DNA of 42,111 nt from Reyranellaceae bacterium (GTDB lineage: Bacteria; Pseudomonadota; Alphaproteobacteria; Reyranellales; Reyranellaceae), in contig JALHMM010000056.1 in NCBI GenBank assembly GCA_022844045.1, positions 1 through 42,111 on the forward strand. The letters run 5' to 3'. The notes below the pieces were generated by a model. The model was not told the DNA's origin, did no database searches, and worked only from the letters and a program-made list of their open reading frames with translations. The first letter of the stretch is position 1; each line of letters opens with the position of its first letter. Below, piece by piece: positions 1 through 8,671 of the stretch. The translations under genes and the position numbers were made by a program.

Positions 1-1710
1 GCACCGACGGCGCAGCCGCAGCCGCCCGCGACCCCGCCGGCACCGCCGCCGACACAGCAGGCCGCGCCGCCTCCTTCGCCACCACCACCGCCACCGCCGG
101 CCGCGCCACCGAAATCCTTCATCACGCAGATCCTGGTACCCGGCTCGCATTTCCACGGCGTGCACGGCCTGGCCTTCGACAAGGACGATCAGCTCTTTGT
201 CGGCAGCGTGGTCGGCCAGTCGATCTATCGCGTCAACGTCGACAGCGGCGAGGTCGACGTCGTGGTCGACCCCGACAAGGGCGGCATGGCCGACGACATC
301 GCCTTCGCCCCTGACGGCACGATGGCGTGGACCGGCTTCCTCACCGGCACCATCTACGTTCGCAAGGGCAACGAGGCGCCCAAGCTGATCGCCACTGGCC
401 TGCCGGGCATCAACTCGCTCGCCTTCAAGGTCGAGAAAGACAAGGAGCCTCGGCTGTTCGCGACCCAGGTGTTCCTCGGCGACGCGCTGTGGGAGATCGA
501 CCTGAAGACCGACAAGCCGATCAACTACGCCGATCCCAACAGCAGGAAGCAGCCGCTGCTCAAGGATCTCGGCGGGCTCAACGGTTTCGAGTTCGGCCCC
601 GACGGCCTGCTCTATGGCCCGCTATGGTTCCGCGGAATGGTGGTGAAGATCGACGTCGACAAAGGTGGCCAGATGGCCACCGTCGCCAGCGGCTTCAAGA
701 TTCCCGCCGCGGTGAACTTCGACAAGAAAGGTAATCTCTACGTCATCGACACGGCGCTCGGCCAACTGGTGCGCGTCATCCCGGCGAGCGGCGAGAAGAC
801 GCTGATCGCCACGCTCAAGCCCGGCCTCGACAATCTGGCGGTCGATGGGCGTGATCGCGTCTTCGTCACCAACATGGTCGACAACGGAGTCTATCAGATC
901 GACACCCGCACCGGCGGCGCGCGCACCGTCATCGAGGGCAGGCTGGCGAGTCCGTCGGATATCGCGGTGTTCAACGACGGCGAGCGCGAGATCCTGCACG
1001 TCGCCGATATCTTCTCCTATCGCACCGTCGACGGCGCCACCGGCGCGGTCGAGACGCATCTGCGCATGCAGGGCGACACGCTGGAGTATCCGCTGGGCAT
1101 ATCGGTGAACGCGCGGCAGGCGCTGCTGACCAGCTGGTTCTCCGGCAGCGTGCAGCGGGTCGATCGCAAGACCGGCAAGAGCGTCGAGGTGCTGCACGGC
1201 TTCAAGGCGCCGGTCGACGCCATCGAGACCGCCAAGGGCGAGCTGCTCGTGCTCGAGCTGGGCACCGGCAGCCTGCTGCGCGTCACCGGCGCCGACAGCA
1301 AGGACCAGGTCGCCGTCGCCAAGGAGCTGGCCGCACCGACCGCGATGGTCGAGGGGCCGGACAACGTCGTCTACATCACCGAGACCGCCGGCGGTCGCGT
1401 CGTGCAGATCGACATCGCCTCTGGCGCGCGCAAGACGGTGAGCGAAGGCCTCGTGGCGCCAGAGGGCATCGACCTCGGGCCGGACGGGCGGCTCTACGTC
1501 GCCGAGGTTGGTCATCGCCGCGTGGTGGCGATCGACCGGGCGACCGGCGAACGCACGATCATCGCCACCAACCTCGACATCGGGCTGCCGAGCTACAAGG
1601 ACGGACCACCGGCCCTCGTCACGACAGGCGTCGCGGTCGGCAGGTCGGGCACGGTCTATGTCAGTTCCGACATCCGTAACGCCATCTACAAGCTGATACC
1701 GGTGCGCTGA
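1..1710 (+). CDS. Beta-propeller (NHL/SMP-30-like) protein, 5' end outside window
   Basis: The frame is open from base 1, so the true start lies upstream of the window; a GTG at 160 is only an internal in-frame codon. The visible N-terminus is about 40 residues of Pro/Ala/Gln-rich linker, as is common behind a signal peptide or lipoprotein anchor. It is followed by roughly 520 residues of repeated blades with phrases such as FAPDGT, FGPDGLLYG, DLGPDGRLYVAEVG and VDGRDRVFVTN. This repetition is typical of six-bladed SMP-30/gluconolactonase or NHL propellers. The catalytic metal ligands of SMP-30 lactonases cannot be assigned by eye, so it may be a binding rather than an enzymatic propeller. 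An extracytoplasmic location is inferred from the linker. Its TGA overlaps the ATG of the downstream MBL hydrolase by one base, implying co-translation. Confidence 0.8.
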   Translation, partial: APTAQPQPPATPPAPPPTQQAAPPPSPPPPPPPAAPPKSFITQILVPGSHFHGVHGLAFDKDDQLFVGSVVGQSIYRVNVDSGEVDVVVDPDKGGMADDIAFAPDGTMAWTGFLTGTIYVRKGNEAPKLIATGLPGINSLAFKVEKDKEPRLFATQVFLGDALWEIDLKTDKPINYADPNSRKQPLLKDLGGLNGFEFGPDGLLYGPLWFRGMVVKIDVDKGGQMATVASGFKIPAAVNFDKKGNLYVIDTALGQLVRVIPASGEKTLIATLKPGLDNLAVDGRDRVFVTNMVDNGVYQIDTRTGGARTVIEGRLASPSDIAVFNDGEREILHVADIFSYRTVDGATGAVETHLRMQGDTLEYPLGISVNARQALLTSWFSGSVQRVDRKTGKSVEVLHGFKAPVDAIETAKGELLVLELGTGSLLRVTGADSKDQVAVAKELAAPTAMVEGPDNVVYITETAGGRVVQIDIASGARKTVSEGLVAPEGIDLGPDGRLYVAEVGHRRVVAIDRATGERTIIATNLDIGLPSYKDGPPALVTTGVAVGRSGTVYVSSDIRNAIYKLIPVR

Positions 1711-2600
1711 TGGCCATTCCCTTCATCAAGGAATTCGACCCGACCTACGGCGCGCCGCAGCGTGTCAGCCCGCTGATCCGCCGGGTGGTGGCGAAGAACC
1801 CCAGCGCCTTCACCTTCATGGGCACCGGCACCTACGTGATCGGCAACGGCAAGGTGGCGATCGTCGATCCCGGCCCCGACATGGCCGACCATGTCGACGC
1901 CGTGCTCAACGCCGTGCGCGGCGAGACGGTGACGCACATCCTCGTCACCCATACGCATGCCGACCACTCGCCCGCCTCGCGCGCCATGGCCAAGGCGACC
2001 GGCGCACCGGTCTACGCCTTCGGCGGCCATCCCAAGCCGCCGCCCGGCGTTACCACCGAGCAGGGCGGCGACCATGACTTCAAGCCCGACGTCACCTTGG
2101 GCGACGGCGAGGTCGTGAACGGCGCCGGCTGGACCGTCGAAGCGGTGCATACGCCCGGCCACATCTCCAACCATCTCTGCTTCGCCGTGCGCGAGGACAA
2201 CGCGCTGCTGACAGGCGACCACGTGATGGGCTGGTCGACGGCGGTGATCTCGCCGCCCGACGGCAACATGCGCGACTACTTCGCGGCGTTGCGCAAGGTG
2301 ATGGCACGCGACGAGAGCGTGTTCATCCCGACGCATGGCGCGGAGATCCGCGATCCGCGGTCGTTTGTGCAGGCCTACATCGATCACCGGCTGGAGCGCG
2401 AGCGGCAGATCCTGGGATGCCTGCGCGATGGGCTGGAGACGATCCCGGACATGGTGGCCAAGGTCTACGCCGCGGTCCCGAAGCACCTGCATCCCGCCGC
2501 CGGCCGCTCGATGCTGGCGCATCTTGTGCAGTTCGTCGCCGAGGGCCGCGTGTTGGCCGACGGCCCGCCGACGATTTCCGCGCGCTACAAGCTGCCGTAG
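1710..2600 (+). CDS. MBL-fold hydrolase with C-terminal winged helix (LACTB2-like)
   Basis: A 296-residue metallo-beta-lactamase-fold protein. The HxHxDH metal motif is at residues 81-86 (THTHADHSP). Further ligands fit H147 (HTPGH), D170 (LLTGDH) and H209 (PTHG). The final ~70 residues look like the small helical/winged-helix domain found after the MBL domain in LACTB2-type hydrolases. Members act as thioesterases, glyoxalase II-like enzymes or nucleases; the substrate cannot be chosen here. No signal peptide is seen, so it is probably cytoplasmic. The start overlaps the stop of the propeller gene (TGATG). The 3' end overlaps the convergent glycosyltransferase gene by 16 bases. Confidence 0.9.
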   Translation: MAIPFIKEFDPTYGAPQRVSPLIRRVVAKNPSAFTFMGTGTYVIGNGKVAIVDPGPDMADHVDAVLNAVRGETVTHILVTHTHADHSPASRAMAKATGAPVYAFGGHPKPPPGVTTEQGGDHDFKPDVTLGDGEVVNGAGWTVEAVHTPGHISNHLCFAVREDNALLTGDHVMGWSTAVISPPDGNMRDYFAALRKVMARDESVFIPTHGAEIRDPRSFVQAYIDHRLERERQILGCLRDGLETIPDMVAKVYAAVPKHLHPAAGRSMLAHLVQFVAEGRVLADGPPTISARYKLP

Positions 2601-3787
2601 AGCCGGCTGAAGGCTTCCATGAAGCCGCGCTCGAATGCCGCCTGGGCGTGACGGGCGCGGATGAAGGCGACGCCGGCGTCGCTCAAACGCGCGCGCAGCG
2701 CCTGATCGCCGATCAGCGCGATCAGCTTGTCGGCGAACTCCCGTTCGTCGAAGCCACTCAAGAACCCGGTCTCGTTGTCGAGCACGTAGTCCTGCGGCCC
2801 GCCGCAGCGCGTCGACACGACGACCGCGCCACAGGCCATCGCCTCGGTGCCAACGATCGACAGGCCCTCCTGGTGCGAGGCCAGCGCGAAGATGTCGAGC
2901 GAGCGGTACCAGTCCGGCAATTGCGCGAAGGCCACCGGCGCCTCGACCACGAGCTTGTCGGCGATGCCGCCGGCGTCGAAACGCGCGATGAAGTCCTCAC
3001 GCGAAACATCACCCCTGATATGCAGCTCGATATCGGGATGCACCGCCGCGGCCCGCGCGAACGCCTTGACCAGCAGCGGCATGTTCTTGCGTGGATCGGA
3101 GATGCGGCCGTTGAAGCCAATGCGCAGCGTGCGGCCGGCGGGCGCGGCGCGACCATCAGGCGAATAGCGCTCGGTATCGACCGGAATCGCCAGCACGCCG
3201 AACAGCCGCGCCTTCGGTGTGACGCGCTTGAGGCCTTCATGCGTGTAGCCGCTGATCGACAGCGTGTCGGCGCGTTCGAGCGTCTTCACTTCCTGCCGCG
3301 CGCTGACCCAGCTGTTGAGCGTCGCGTCGTAGAGCCGTCGCCACGCGGGCCAGTGCCGGATGCGATCGGCGCGGTCCGGCTCATAAGGTGAGGCGATCCA
3401 TTGCAGCGACGGCAGGTCGAGCGCCGTCGGCCCCCAGCCGGTGAGGTTGTTGCCCGAAGACACGACATGCGCGCGATGGCCTTCGAGCAATGCGCGCCAC
3501 GGCTTCCAGGGCTGGTGATGCGCCCATTCGAACTCGGGCAGCCAGGTGCCGACGGCGACGCGGCGGCAGGGCCAGTCCGGCACGTCACGCGTCGAGGGCC
3601 GGCGCGTCAGCGCCCGCCACATCGGCACCGAGAGATCAGGCTCCTCGCTGTAGTAGGCGCGCCAGGCGACGGTGACGCTGTGGCCGTGCTTGGCCAGCAC
3701 GTCGTGCACCATGCGCGCCCGCGCGCGTTCACCGCCCAGGCCGGGCGGCAGGGTCAGCAGCAGGACGGACTTCGCGGACGGCGCCAT
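2585..3787 (-). CDS. Glycosyltransferase family 4 (GT-B fold)
   Basis: About 400 residues. The N-terminus (SVLLLTLPPGLGGERARA) is the glycine-rich acceptor-side loop of GT-B enzymes. The C-terminal half has the family 4 donor-site signature HQEGLSIVGTEAMACG, with the paired Glu residues of the EX7E motif. It should transfer a sugar from a nucleotide donor to a cell-surface or exported glycan; the acceptor is unknown. The open frame extends upstream to 3835, but the ATG at 3787 (MAPSAK) is preferred because the upstream residues overlap the lipoprotein gene ending at 3793. The two genes are five bases apart and probably co-transcribed. Confidence 0.88.
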   Translation of the reverse strand: MAPSAKSVLLLTLPPGLGGERARARMVHDVLAKHGHSVTVAWRAYYSEEPDLSVPMWRALTRRPSTRDVPDWPCRRVAVGTWLPEFEWAHHQPWKPWRALLEGHRAHVVSSGNNLTGWGPTALDLPSLQWIASPYEPDRADRIRHWPAWRRLYDATLNSWVSARQEVKTLERADTLSISGYTHEGLKRVTPKARLFGVLAIPVDTERYSPDGRAAPAGRTLRIGFNGRISDPRKNMPLLVKAFARAAAVHPDIELHIRGDVSREDFIARFDAGGIADKLVVEAPVAFAQLPDWYRSLDIFALASHQEGLSIVGTEAMACGAVVVSTRCGGPQDYVLDNETGFLSGFDEREFADKLIALIGDQALRARLSDAGVAFIRARHAQAAFERGFMEAFSRLYGSL

Positions 3788-3792
3788 GCCGC

Positions 3793-3933
3793 TCAGCGGT
3801 TCTCGTGCACCGTGCAGTTCGTCGCCGAGCGGCACCAGCTCTTGAACGCCGACGCGAGGGCGCGCTCCGGATCGGCACAGGCCGATAGCGGCGACAACAG
3901 GGATACGATCAGCAGGAGGCGGAGCAGGCGCAT
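3793..3933 (-). CDS. Small lipoprotein, hypothetical
   Basis: A 46-residue product with an Arg-containing N-terminus, a hydrophobic stretch (LLRLLLIVSLLSPLSAC) and a lipobox (LSAC) around residue 17. It is predicted to be a lipid-anchored periplasmic peptide of fewer than 30 mature residues with two further Cys that could pair. An in-frame ATG at 3951 would add six residues. It lies just upstream of the glycosyltransferase gene and is probably in the same transcript. Function unknown; very small lipoproteins of this sort are often poorly conserved, so it could be a chance ORF, though the signal sequence argues for it. Confidence 0.55.
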   Translation of the reverse strand: MRLLRLLLIVSLLSPLSACADPERALASAFKSWCRSATNCTVHENR

Positions 3934-4000
3934 GAGGCGATCATAGCACATCACGCCCGCTCCCCGCGCGCGGCAGGGGAGTCGCATAAGAAGGCCGCAC

Positions 4001-4162
4001 TACCTTCCCCCGCTGGCGGGGGAAGGTGGCAGCGCGTAGCGCTGACGGATGGGGGTGGCTCTTGCGGCCAGACGTGGTCTGTCCTGAGATATCGCCTTCG
4101 TCTTCGACAGCCACCCCCATCCGGCGCTTCGCGCCACCTTCCCCCGCCAGCGGGGGAAGGTA
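4001..4162. repeat. Long palindromic intergenic repeat, GCTGGC variant
   Basis: Both ends carry the same 27-base arm in opposite orientation (TACCTTCCCCCGCTGGCG and onward); the arm is itself a palindrome around GCTGGC/GCCAGC. The centre has a second inverted pair (GGGGGTGGCT/AGCCACCCCC). A degenerate copy of the GCAGGGCGATCGCAT arm seen at 25906 and 36078 lies just to the left (about 3972-3990). The element ends 20 bases from the NUDIX stop codon. The same variant recurs at 15137-15296. Confidence 0.9.
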
Positions 4163-4181
4163 GAAGTGGGAGGGAGGAAGA

Positions 4182-4982
4182 TTACTCCTCCAGCAGCATG
4201 TGCTTGCGATGGATGGTCTTGAACAGCTTGATGCGCCGCTCCGCGCCCACCGCGGCCGGCTGCTTCGCCAGCATGGCGACCTCGCCCAGCATCAGGCCGG
4301 TGATGGTCGGCAGCGGCAGCTTGCGCGCCTCGTCGAGCCGCACCCAGCGAATGTCGTAGATCTCGGTGCTGTCCTTCATCGCGCCCTGCACCGCCTCGGC
4401 GTCCATCATAAAGAAGCGGGCGTTGAAGCGGCGCGGCCGGCCCGGCGGCGTCACGGCGCGGGCGATGTAGTCGAGATGATGCAGCGCCGGCGCCAGGCCC
4501 TGGTCGAGGAAGCCTACCCAGTGCTTGGGCACCTCGCCGATCGGCCCGTCGAACTTCTCGCCGATGATCAGGCCGGTCTCCTCGAAGGTCTCGCGGATCG
4601 CGGCGATGGCCAGCGCGCGAGCACGCTGCGCCGTGGCGGAGCGGCGCAGGCGCTCGTCGATTTCCGGCCGCAGCGCCGTCGCCACCGGCACCTTGGCGTC
4701 GGCCGGATCGACCCGGCCGCCCGGGAACACATAGCGGTTAGGCATGAAGACATGGCCGGCGCCGCGGCAGCCCATCAGCACTTCGGGCATGCCGTCGGGG
4801 TCCCTCGGCTTGCGCACCATGATCAGTGTGGCCGCGTCGCGCGGCTTCATCGCCGGGATCCGGCTGCCCTCGTAGGTCGCGTCGACCGGCCGTTCCTTGC
4901 CGACCTCGGGCTTGGGAACCGCCCCGCTCAAGACCTGCTCGGCGGTGGCGATCTTGGCGCCCTTGCTATTGCTCTCGGTCAT
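4182..4982 (-). CDS. NUDIX hydrolase (NUDT7/NUDT19-like)
   Basis: A 266-residue protein starting MTESNSKG at ATG 4982. The open frame continues far upstream, but that part is antisense to the cyclase gene. The core is PNRYVFPGGRVD followed, after a longer spacer than in the classic Nudix box, by RETFEETGLI, which carries the metal-binding Glu residues. The long spacer between the GG and REXXEE parts is characteristic of the coenzyme A diphosphatase NUDT7/NUDT19 group, so a CoA-ester or other nucleoside-diphosphate substrate is likely. Cytoplasmic. It is divergent from the cyclase at 5121 across 138 bases that must hold both promoters. Confidence 0.88.
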   Translation of the reverse strand: MTESNSKGAKIATAEQVLSGAVPKPEVGKERPVDATYEGSRIPAMKPRDAATLIMVRKPRDPDGMPEVLMGCRGAGHVFMPNRYVFPGGRVDPADAKVPVATALRPEIDERLRRSATAQRARALAIAAIRETFEETGLIIGEKFDGPIGEVPKHWVGFLDQGLAPALHHLDYIARAVTPPGRPRRFNARFFMMDAEAVQGAMKDSTEIYDIRWVRLDEARKLPLPTITGLMLGEVAMLAKQPAAVGAERRIKLFKTIHRKHMLLEE

Positions 4983-5120
4983 TGTCTCGTCATCATGTCC
5001 TGGGGTGTCCAACCGGAAGATAGTCGACGCCCCTCCCCGCCGATAGGTCGACAGGAACAAGGCCGGGTAGCGGGAGGCGCAGGCCTTGGCGTCACGCGGG
5101 GATGGGCGTAGCGTCGCATC

Positions 5121-6521
5121 ATGAATGAAGCCGACGGATTGTTCGTCATTCTGCGGCAGGCCGCCCATCCGCAGGCTGTCGCCGCGATCGAGCGCCTGGT
5201 GCGCGATGGCTCCGACCGCGAACTCTGCCGTGTCAACGCGCTCGCCTTCGCCAAGAGGAACGGCTTGGACGAGGAGCCGGTCATCGCCGCTTTCCTCCAC
5301 GCCGCGCGGGTCGGCATCTTCGAGCTGTCGTGGAACGTGCTGTGCCCGGGTTGCGGCGGCGTGCTCGGCGCCAACAGCTCGCTCAAGACGGTGAAGACGG
5401 AAGCCTATAACTGCGCGCTGTGCGCCGAGGGGTACGAGCCCACGCTCGACGAGATGGTCGAGGTGACCTTCACGATCAGCCCGCGCGTCCGGCGTATCGT
5501 CGCGCATAATCCGGAGACCCTGTCGTTCCACGACTACAACACGCAGCTCTTCTTCGGCTCGGGCCTCGAGCCGCCGGACGAGTCGATCTGGGACAAGATC
5601 ACCATCGAGGCGATCGAGCTGTCGCCCGGCGAGAAGGCGCTGGTCTCGGTGCAGATGCCGGCGCAGTTCCTCATCGTCTTCGAGCCGGTCTCCCACGCCG
5701 CGCATTTCATCGACGTCAAGGGCGAGCCGACGACCGAGCGGCGCAGCCTGTCGATCGTCTACAACGATGTCAGCGCGCCCACGGGCACGACCGAGATGCG
5801 CCCCGGTCCGCTGCGTCTGTCCTTCGACAACCGCACCAAGAAGCGTGCTCTGCCCGGCATCTGGATCGCCGACCACGATCTGCACCACATGATGCAGCAG
5901 CGCCGGCCGTTCGTGACCGCCAAGCGCCTGCTGACCAACCAGACCTTCCGCGACATCTACCGTACCGACACGCTGGACATCGACCAGCGCCTGAAGATCA
6001 CCAGCCTGACCTTCCTGTTCACGGATCTGAAGGGCTCGACCGAGCTTTACGAACGCGTCGGCGATCTCGTGGCTTTCGACCTCGTGCAGAGCCATTTCCG
6101 GCTGCTCAACGAGATCGTCGCGACCGAGGCCGGCGCCGTGGTCAAGACCATCGGCGACGCCGTCATGGCCACCTTCCCGACTCCCGACCGCGCCATGGCC
6201 GCGGCCTTGCGCATGCGCGAGGCGATGCGCGCGCTCAACGAACAGCGCGGCAGCGAGGACATGCTGCTGAAGATCGGCATCCACGAAGGCCCGTGTCTGG
6301 CCGTGACGCTCAACGAGCGGCAGGACTATTTCGGCCAGACGGTGAACATCGCCGCGCGCGTCCAGGGCCTGGCCGATTCGCGCGCCATCTTCACCACGAC
6401 GCCCGTCATCGAGCATCCCGAGACCGCGGCGATGCTGGCGGCCAGTGGCCACAAGCCGGTGTCACAGCAGCGCTCGCTGCGCGGTATCGCCGCTGACATG
6501 GCGGTCTACGAGATCCCTTAG
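5121..6521 (+). CDS. Adenylate/guanylate cyclase with DUF5939-like N-terminus and zinc ribbon
   Basis: 466 residues. The N-terminal ~290 residues contain a CPGCGG...CALC zinc-ribbon pair (Cys 75, 78, 98, 101) and match the DUF5939 type of sensory region. The C-terminal class III cyclase domain begins near residue 290. It has FTDLKGSTELYERVGD (first metal Asp), KTIGDAVMATF (second metal Asp) and GQTVNIAARVQ, so the catalytic residues look intact. It should make a cyclic nucleotide in the cytoplasm in response to an unknown input. No membrane segment is seen. The start ATG at 5121 is the first in frame. A TGTCATTCC palindrome follows the stop. Confidence 0.92.
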   Translation: MNEADGLFVILRQAAHPQAVAAIERLVRDGSDRELCRVNALAFAKRNGLDEEPVIAAFLHAARVGIFELSWNVLCPGCGGVLGANSSLKTVKTEAYNCALCAEGYEPTLDEMVEVTFTISPRVRRIVAHNPETLSFHDYNTQLFFGSGLEPPDESIWDKITIEAIELSPGEKALVSVQMPAQFLIVFEPVSHAAHFIDVKGEPTTERRSLSIVYNDVSAPTGTTEMRPGPLRLSFDNRTKKRALPGIWIADHDLHHMMQQRRPFVTAKRLLTNQTFRDIYRTDTLDIDQRLKITSLTFLFTDLKGSTELYERVGDLVAFDLVQSHFRLLNEIVATEAGAVVKTIGDAVMATFPTPDRAMAAALRMREAMRALNEQRGSEDMLLKIGIHEGPCLAVTLNERQDYFGQTVNIAARVQGLADSRAIFTTTPVIEHPETAAMLAASGHKPVSQQRSLRGIAADMAVYEIP

Positions 6522-6545
6522 AGCGGAGATCGTTCGCGTCAATGC

Positions 6546-6612
6546 TGTCATTCCGAGCGCAGCGAGGAATCCAGCGAAGATGCCTGGATTCCTCGCTGCG
6601 CTCGGAATGACA
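6546..6612. repeat. TGTCATTCCGAGCG-type palindrome
   Basis: An almost perfect inverted repeat beginning TGTCATTCCGAGCG and ending CGCTCGGAATGACA, with arms of about 30 bases and a short centre. It begins 24 bases after the cyclase stop codon. Three relatives occur at 7443, 11019 and 29036. Palindromes with this core are common between genes in many bacterial genomes. As RNA it would form a strong hairpin, so a terminator or 3'-end role is plausible. Confidence 0.93.
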
Positions 6613-6683
6613 GATAGCCACTTGCTCCCGCGCCCGAGGCCGATAGGCTGCGGCCCGCTGACAGATCGATCGGGAGCGGGACG

Positions 6684-7433
6684 ATGCCGGTGTTCAAGCG
6701 TGACGATGCGGAGATCTACTACGAGGTCCACGGCAAGGGCTTCCCCTTGCTGCTGTTCGCGCCCGGTGGACTGCGCTCGCAGCTGAGCTACTGGCGCGTC
6801 GGCATCGCCGATCCGAGCAAGCCGCCGGCCTGGATGGATCCGATGACGGCGCTGGCCGACCGCTTCACCGTGGTCGGCATGGACCAGCGCAACGCCGGCG
6901 CCTCGCATGGCAGGGTGCGCGCGACGGATGGCTGGCACACCTATGCCAGCGACCATCTCGCGCTGATGGACCATCTCGGCTTCAAGAAATTCCATGTCAT
7001 GGGCGGCTGCATCGGCGGCACCTACTGCCTGACCTTGTGCAAGATGGCGCCGGATCGTGTCGCCTCAGCGGTGTTGCAGAACCCGATCGGCATGCACGAG
7101 AACCGCGATACCTGGGAGGCCGCGGTCAATGGCTTCCAGGAGAAGATGCTGGCCGAAGACCCGTCGCTGACGCCTGAGATCATCCAGAGCTTCGGCCGCA
7201 ATATGTTCGGCGGCGACTTCGTCTTCTCGGTCGACCGGGATTTCGTGCGCAACTGCAAGACGCCGCTCTACCTGCAGCCCGGCACCGACAAGCCGCATCC
7301 CGCGCAGACCAGCGCCGAGATCGCGGCGCTGGCGCCCAACATCGAGGTGCAGACCGACTGGCGCGGGCCCGAGCACCTCGATGAGTCGATCAAGCGCGTG
7401 AAGGCCTTCCTGCTGCGCAACACGCCAGCGTAA
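6684..7433 (+). CDS. Alpha/beta hydrolase with Cys at the nucleophile position
   Basis: 249 residues with the alpha/beta hydrolase order: oxyanion region LLLFAPGG (residues 22-29), DQRNAGAS, nucleophile elbow MGGCIGG with Cys109 in place of the usual Ser, a candidate acid at Asp202 (PGTD) and His231 (GPEH). The Cys elbow resembles dienelactone hydrolases and PHA synthases but the overall sequence does not. Substrate unknown; hydrolysis or acyl transfer on a small ester or lactone is the family-level guess. ATG 6684 is preceded by a GGAGCGGG ribosome site. It is convergent with the quinone reductase at 7518, separated by a palindrome. Confidence 0.85.
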   Translation: MPVFKRDDAEIYYEVHGKGFPLLLFAPGGLRSQLSYWRVGIADPSKPPAWMDPMTALADRFTVVGMDQRNAGASHGRVRATDGWHTYASDHLALMDHLGFKKFHVMGGCIGGTYCLTLCKMAPDRVASAVLQNPIGMHENRDTWEAAVNGFQEKMLAEDPSLTPEIIQSFGRNMFGGDFVFSVDRDFVRNCKTPLYLQPGTDKPHPAQTSAEIAALAPNIEVQTDWRGPEHLDESIKRVKAFLLRNTPA

Positions 7434-7442
7434 GGCAGCCCC

Positions 7443-7510
7443 TGTCATTCCGAGCGCAGCGAGGGATCCAGGCGGCTTCCTGGTTCCCTCGCTGCGCTCG
7501 GGGGATGACA
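7443..7510. repeat. TGTCATTCCGAGCG-type palindrome (decayed right arm)
   Basis: Left arm TGTCATTCCGAGCGCAGCG; the right arm ends CGCTCGGGGGATGACA, so it has diverged from the perfect copy at 6546. It fills the gap between two convergent genes, starting 10 bases after one stop and ending 8 bases before the other, which suits a bidirectional terminator. Confidence 0.9.
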
Positions 7511-7517
7511 GGGTGCG

Positions 7518-8090
7518 TCAGTCCGCCCGGCGGCCGAGAGCGCGCATGGTTTCCAGCATGCGTGGCGCGCGCTTGGCGTCGATCATGCCGAACAGCGTGT
7601 CGCGGATCGGCGCGATGCCGACGAAGCCCAGGATATTGCGGCGCAGGGTCTTCAAACCATGCGCGCCGTACCACAGGCGATACATCAGGGCCGGCATGCC
7701 CATGGTGATGACGATGCGCGCCGAGCGGCCTTTCAGCTTCTCGACCGGAAAGCCGCGCGGGCGATACTCGTAAGCGAAACCCGGCCGCAGGCACTGCTCG
7801 AAGAAGCCCTTGAGGAGGGCGGGCATGGCGCCCAGCCATAGCGGGAAGATCACCACCAGGTGTTCCGCCCACAGAACCGAGTCCTGCGCCGCCTTGATGT
7901 CCGGCGGCGGCTCGCCCTTCTCGAACTCGGCCATGTTGCGCAGCAGCGGGAAGTCGAGCCTCGACACCTCGATGCTGCGGGTTTCGTGGCCGCCTTCCGC
8001 CGCGCCCTCGGCGTAGGCCTGCGCGAGCGCCTGGCAGAAATGCTTGCCGGCGGGATCGGGATGGCCTTGCACGAGCAGGATGCGTGACAT
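7518..8090 (-). CDS. NAD(P)H dehydrogenase (quinone)-like flavoprotein
   Basis: 190 residues with a flavodoxin-like fold. The N-terminus MSRILLVQGHPDP is the FMN/FAD phosphate-binding strand-loop typical of the KefF/NQO family. WAEHLVVIFPLWLGAMPALLKGFFEQ matches their second conserved block (FPLWWxxMPAxLKGWxD type), and ITMGMPALMYRLWYG the third. It should reduce quinones or similar acceptors with NAD(P)H in the cytoplasm. The ATG at 8090 is chosen because the family starts just before the first strand; upstream in-frame codons at 8096 and 8138 add unconserved residues. No KefC-type partner is next to it. Confidence 0.85.
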   Translation of the reverse strand: MSRILLVQGHPDPAGKHFCQALAQAYAEGAAEGGHETRSIEVSRLDFPLLRNMAEFEKGEPPPDIKAAQDSVLWAEHLVVIFPLWLGAMPALLKGFFEQCLRPGFAYEYRPRGFPVEKLKGRSARIVITMGMPALMYRLWYGAHGLKTLRRNILGFVGIAPIRDTLFGMIDAKRAPRMLETMRALGRRAD

Positions 8091-8151
8091 CGCCATCCCA
8101 TACGACGGCGATGCCCCGGCCGCGTTGCGCCAGATCAAAAACGATCGGCCA

Positions 8152-8556
8152 TCACTTCTTCTTCTTCGCCTCGTGCTTCATCTCGGCGAAGACCTCCTTG
8201 GCCGTCAGCATCGCCTCGCGTACCGCCGGCAGGCCGACATAGCCACAGAGATGCATCAGCGCCTCCGAGAGCTCGTTCTCGGTCCAGCCGGTGTTGCGCG
8301 CGAAGCGCAGGTGGATGGCGAGTTCCGGCCAGCGCGCCTGCGCGGTGTCGGAGACCACGCAGATCAGCGCCTTGGTCTTCAGGTCCAGCCCCGGGCGGCC
8401 CCACAGCATGCCGAACACGGCCTCGCGCGCGTAGTCGCCGAACTTCCGCATCATCGGATCGTCGTAGACGGTGGCCGACATCTTGTCGGCGTAGGCCTTG
8501 CCCATCAGCTTGCTGCGGATTTCGCTGCCCTTCTTGTAGTTCTTGCTCACGGCCAT
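8152..8556 (-). CDS. Carboxymuconolactone decarboxylase family protein
   Basis: 134 residues ending in a Lys-rich tail. The core RPGLDLKTKALICVVSDTAQARWPELAIHLRFA...GWTENELSEALMHLCGYVGLPAVREAM is the CMD/AhpD-like all-alpha domain. The CxxC pair of peroxidase-active AhpD is absent, so it groups with the decarboxylase-like members, often companions of aromatic or lactone catabolism. The start at ATG 8556 has a strong GAGGAGGAAAG ribosome site, which excludes the longer upstream frame antisense to the molybdenum hydroxylase gene. A second short CMD protein lies at 21067. Confidence 0.9.
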   Translation of the reverse strand: MAVSKNYKKGSEIRSKLMGKAYADKMSATVYDDPMMRKFGDYAREAVFGMLWGRPGLDLKTKALICVVSDTAQARWPELAIHLRFARNTGWTENELSEALMHLCGYVGLPAVREAMLTAKEVFAEMKHEAKKKK

Positions 8557-8671
8557 CGGCTTTCCTCCTCCTCGTGGACGGTGGCAGCCTAGCGCATGAC
8601 CGTCCCCCGGCAAGCGCGCTGGCATCACGGCTGATGCTCCACTAACGTCGCGCCGAATTGCGGAGAGTGCC

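Noticed and set aside
4001..4162. Possible CRISPR repeats
   Set aside because: Copies are isolated palindromes hundreds to thousands of bases apart, not regularly spaced repeats with unique spacers.
4983..6452. Long minus-strand open frame continuous with the NUDIX gene, giving a 756-residue protein
   Set aside because: The upstream two thirds are antisense to the well-supported cyclase gene and read as Asp/His/Arg/Gly-rich noise; the NUDIX domain starts cleanly at ATG 4982.
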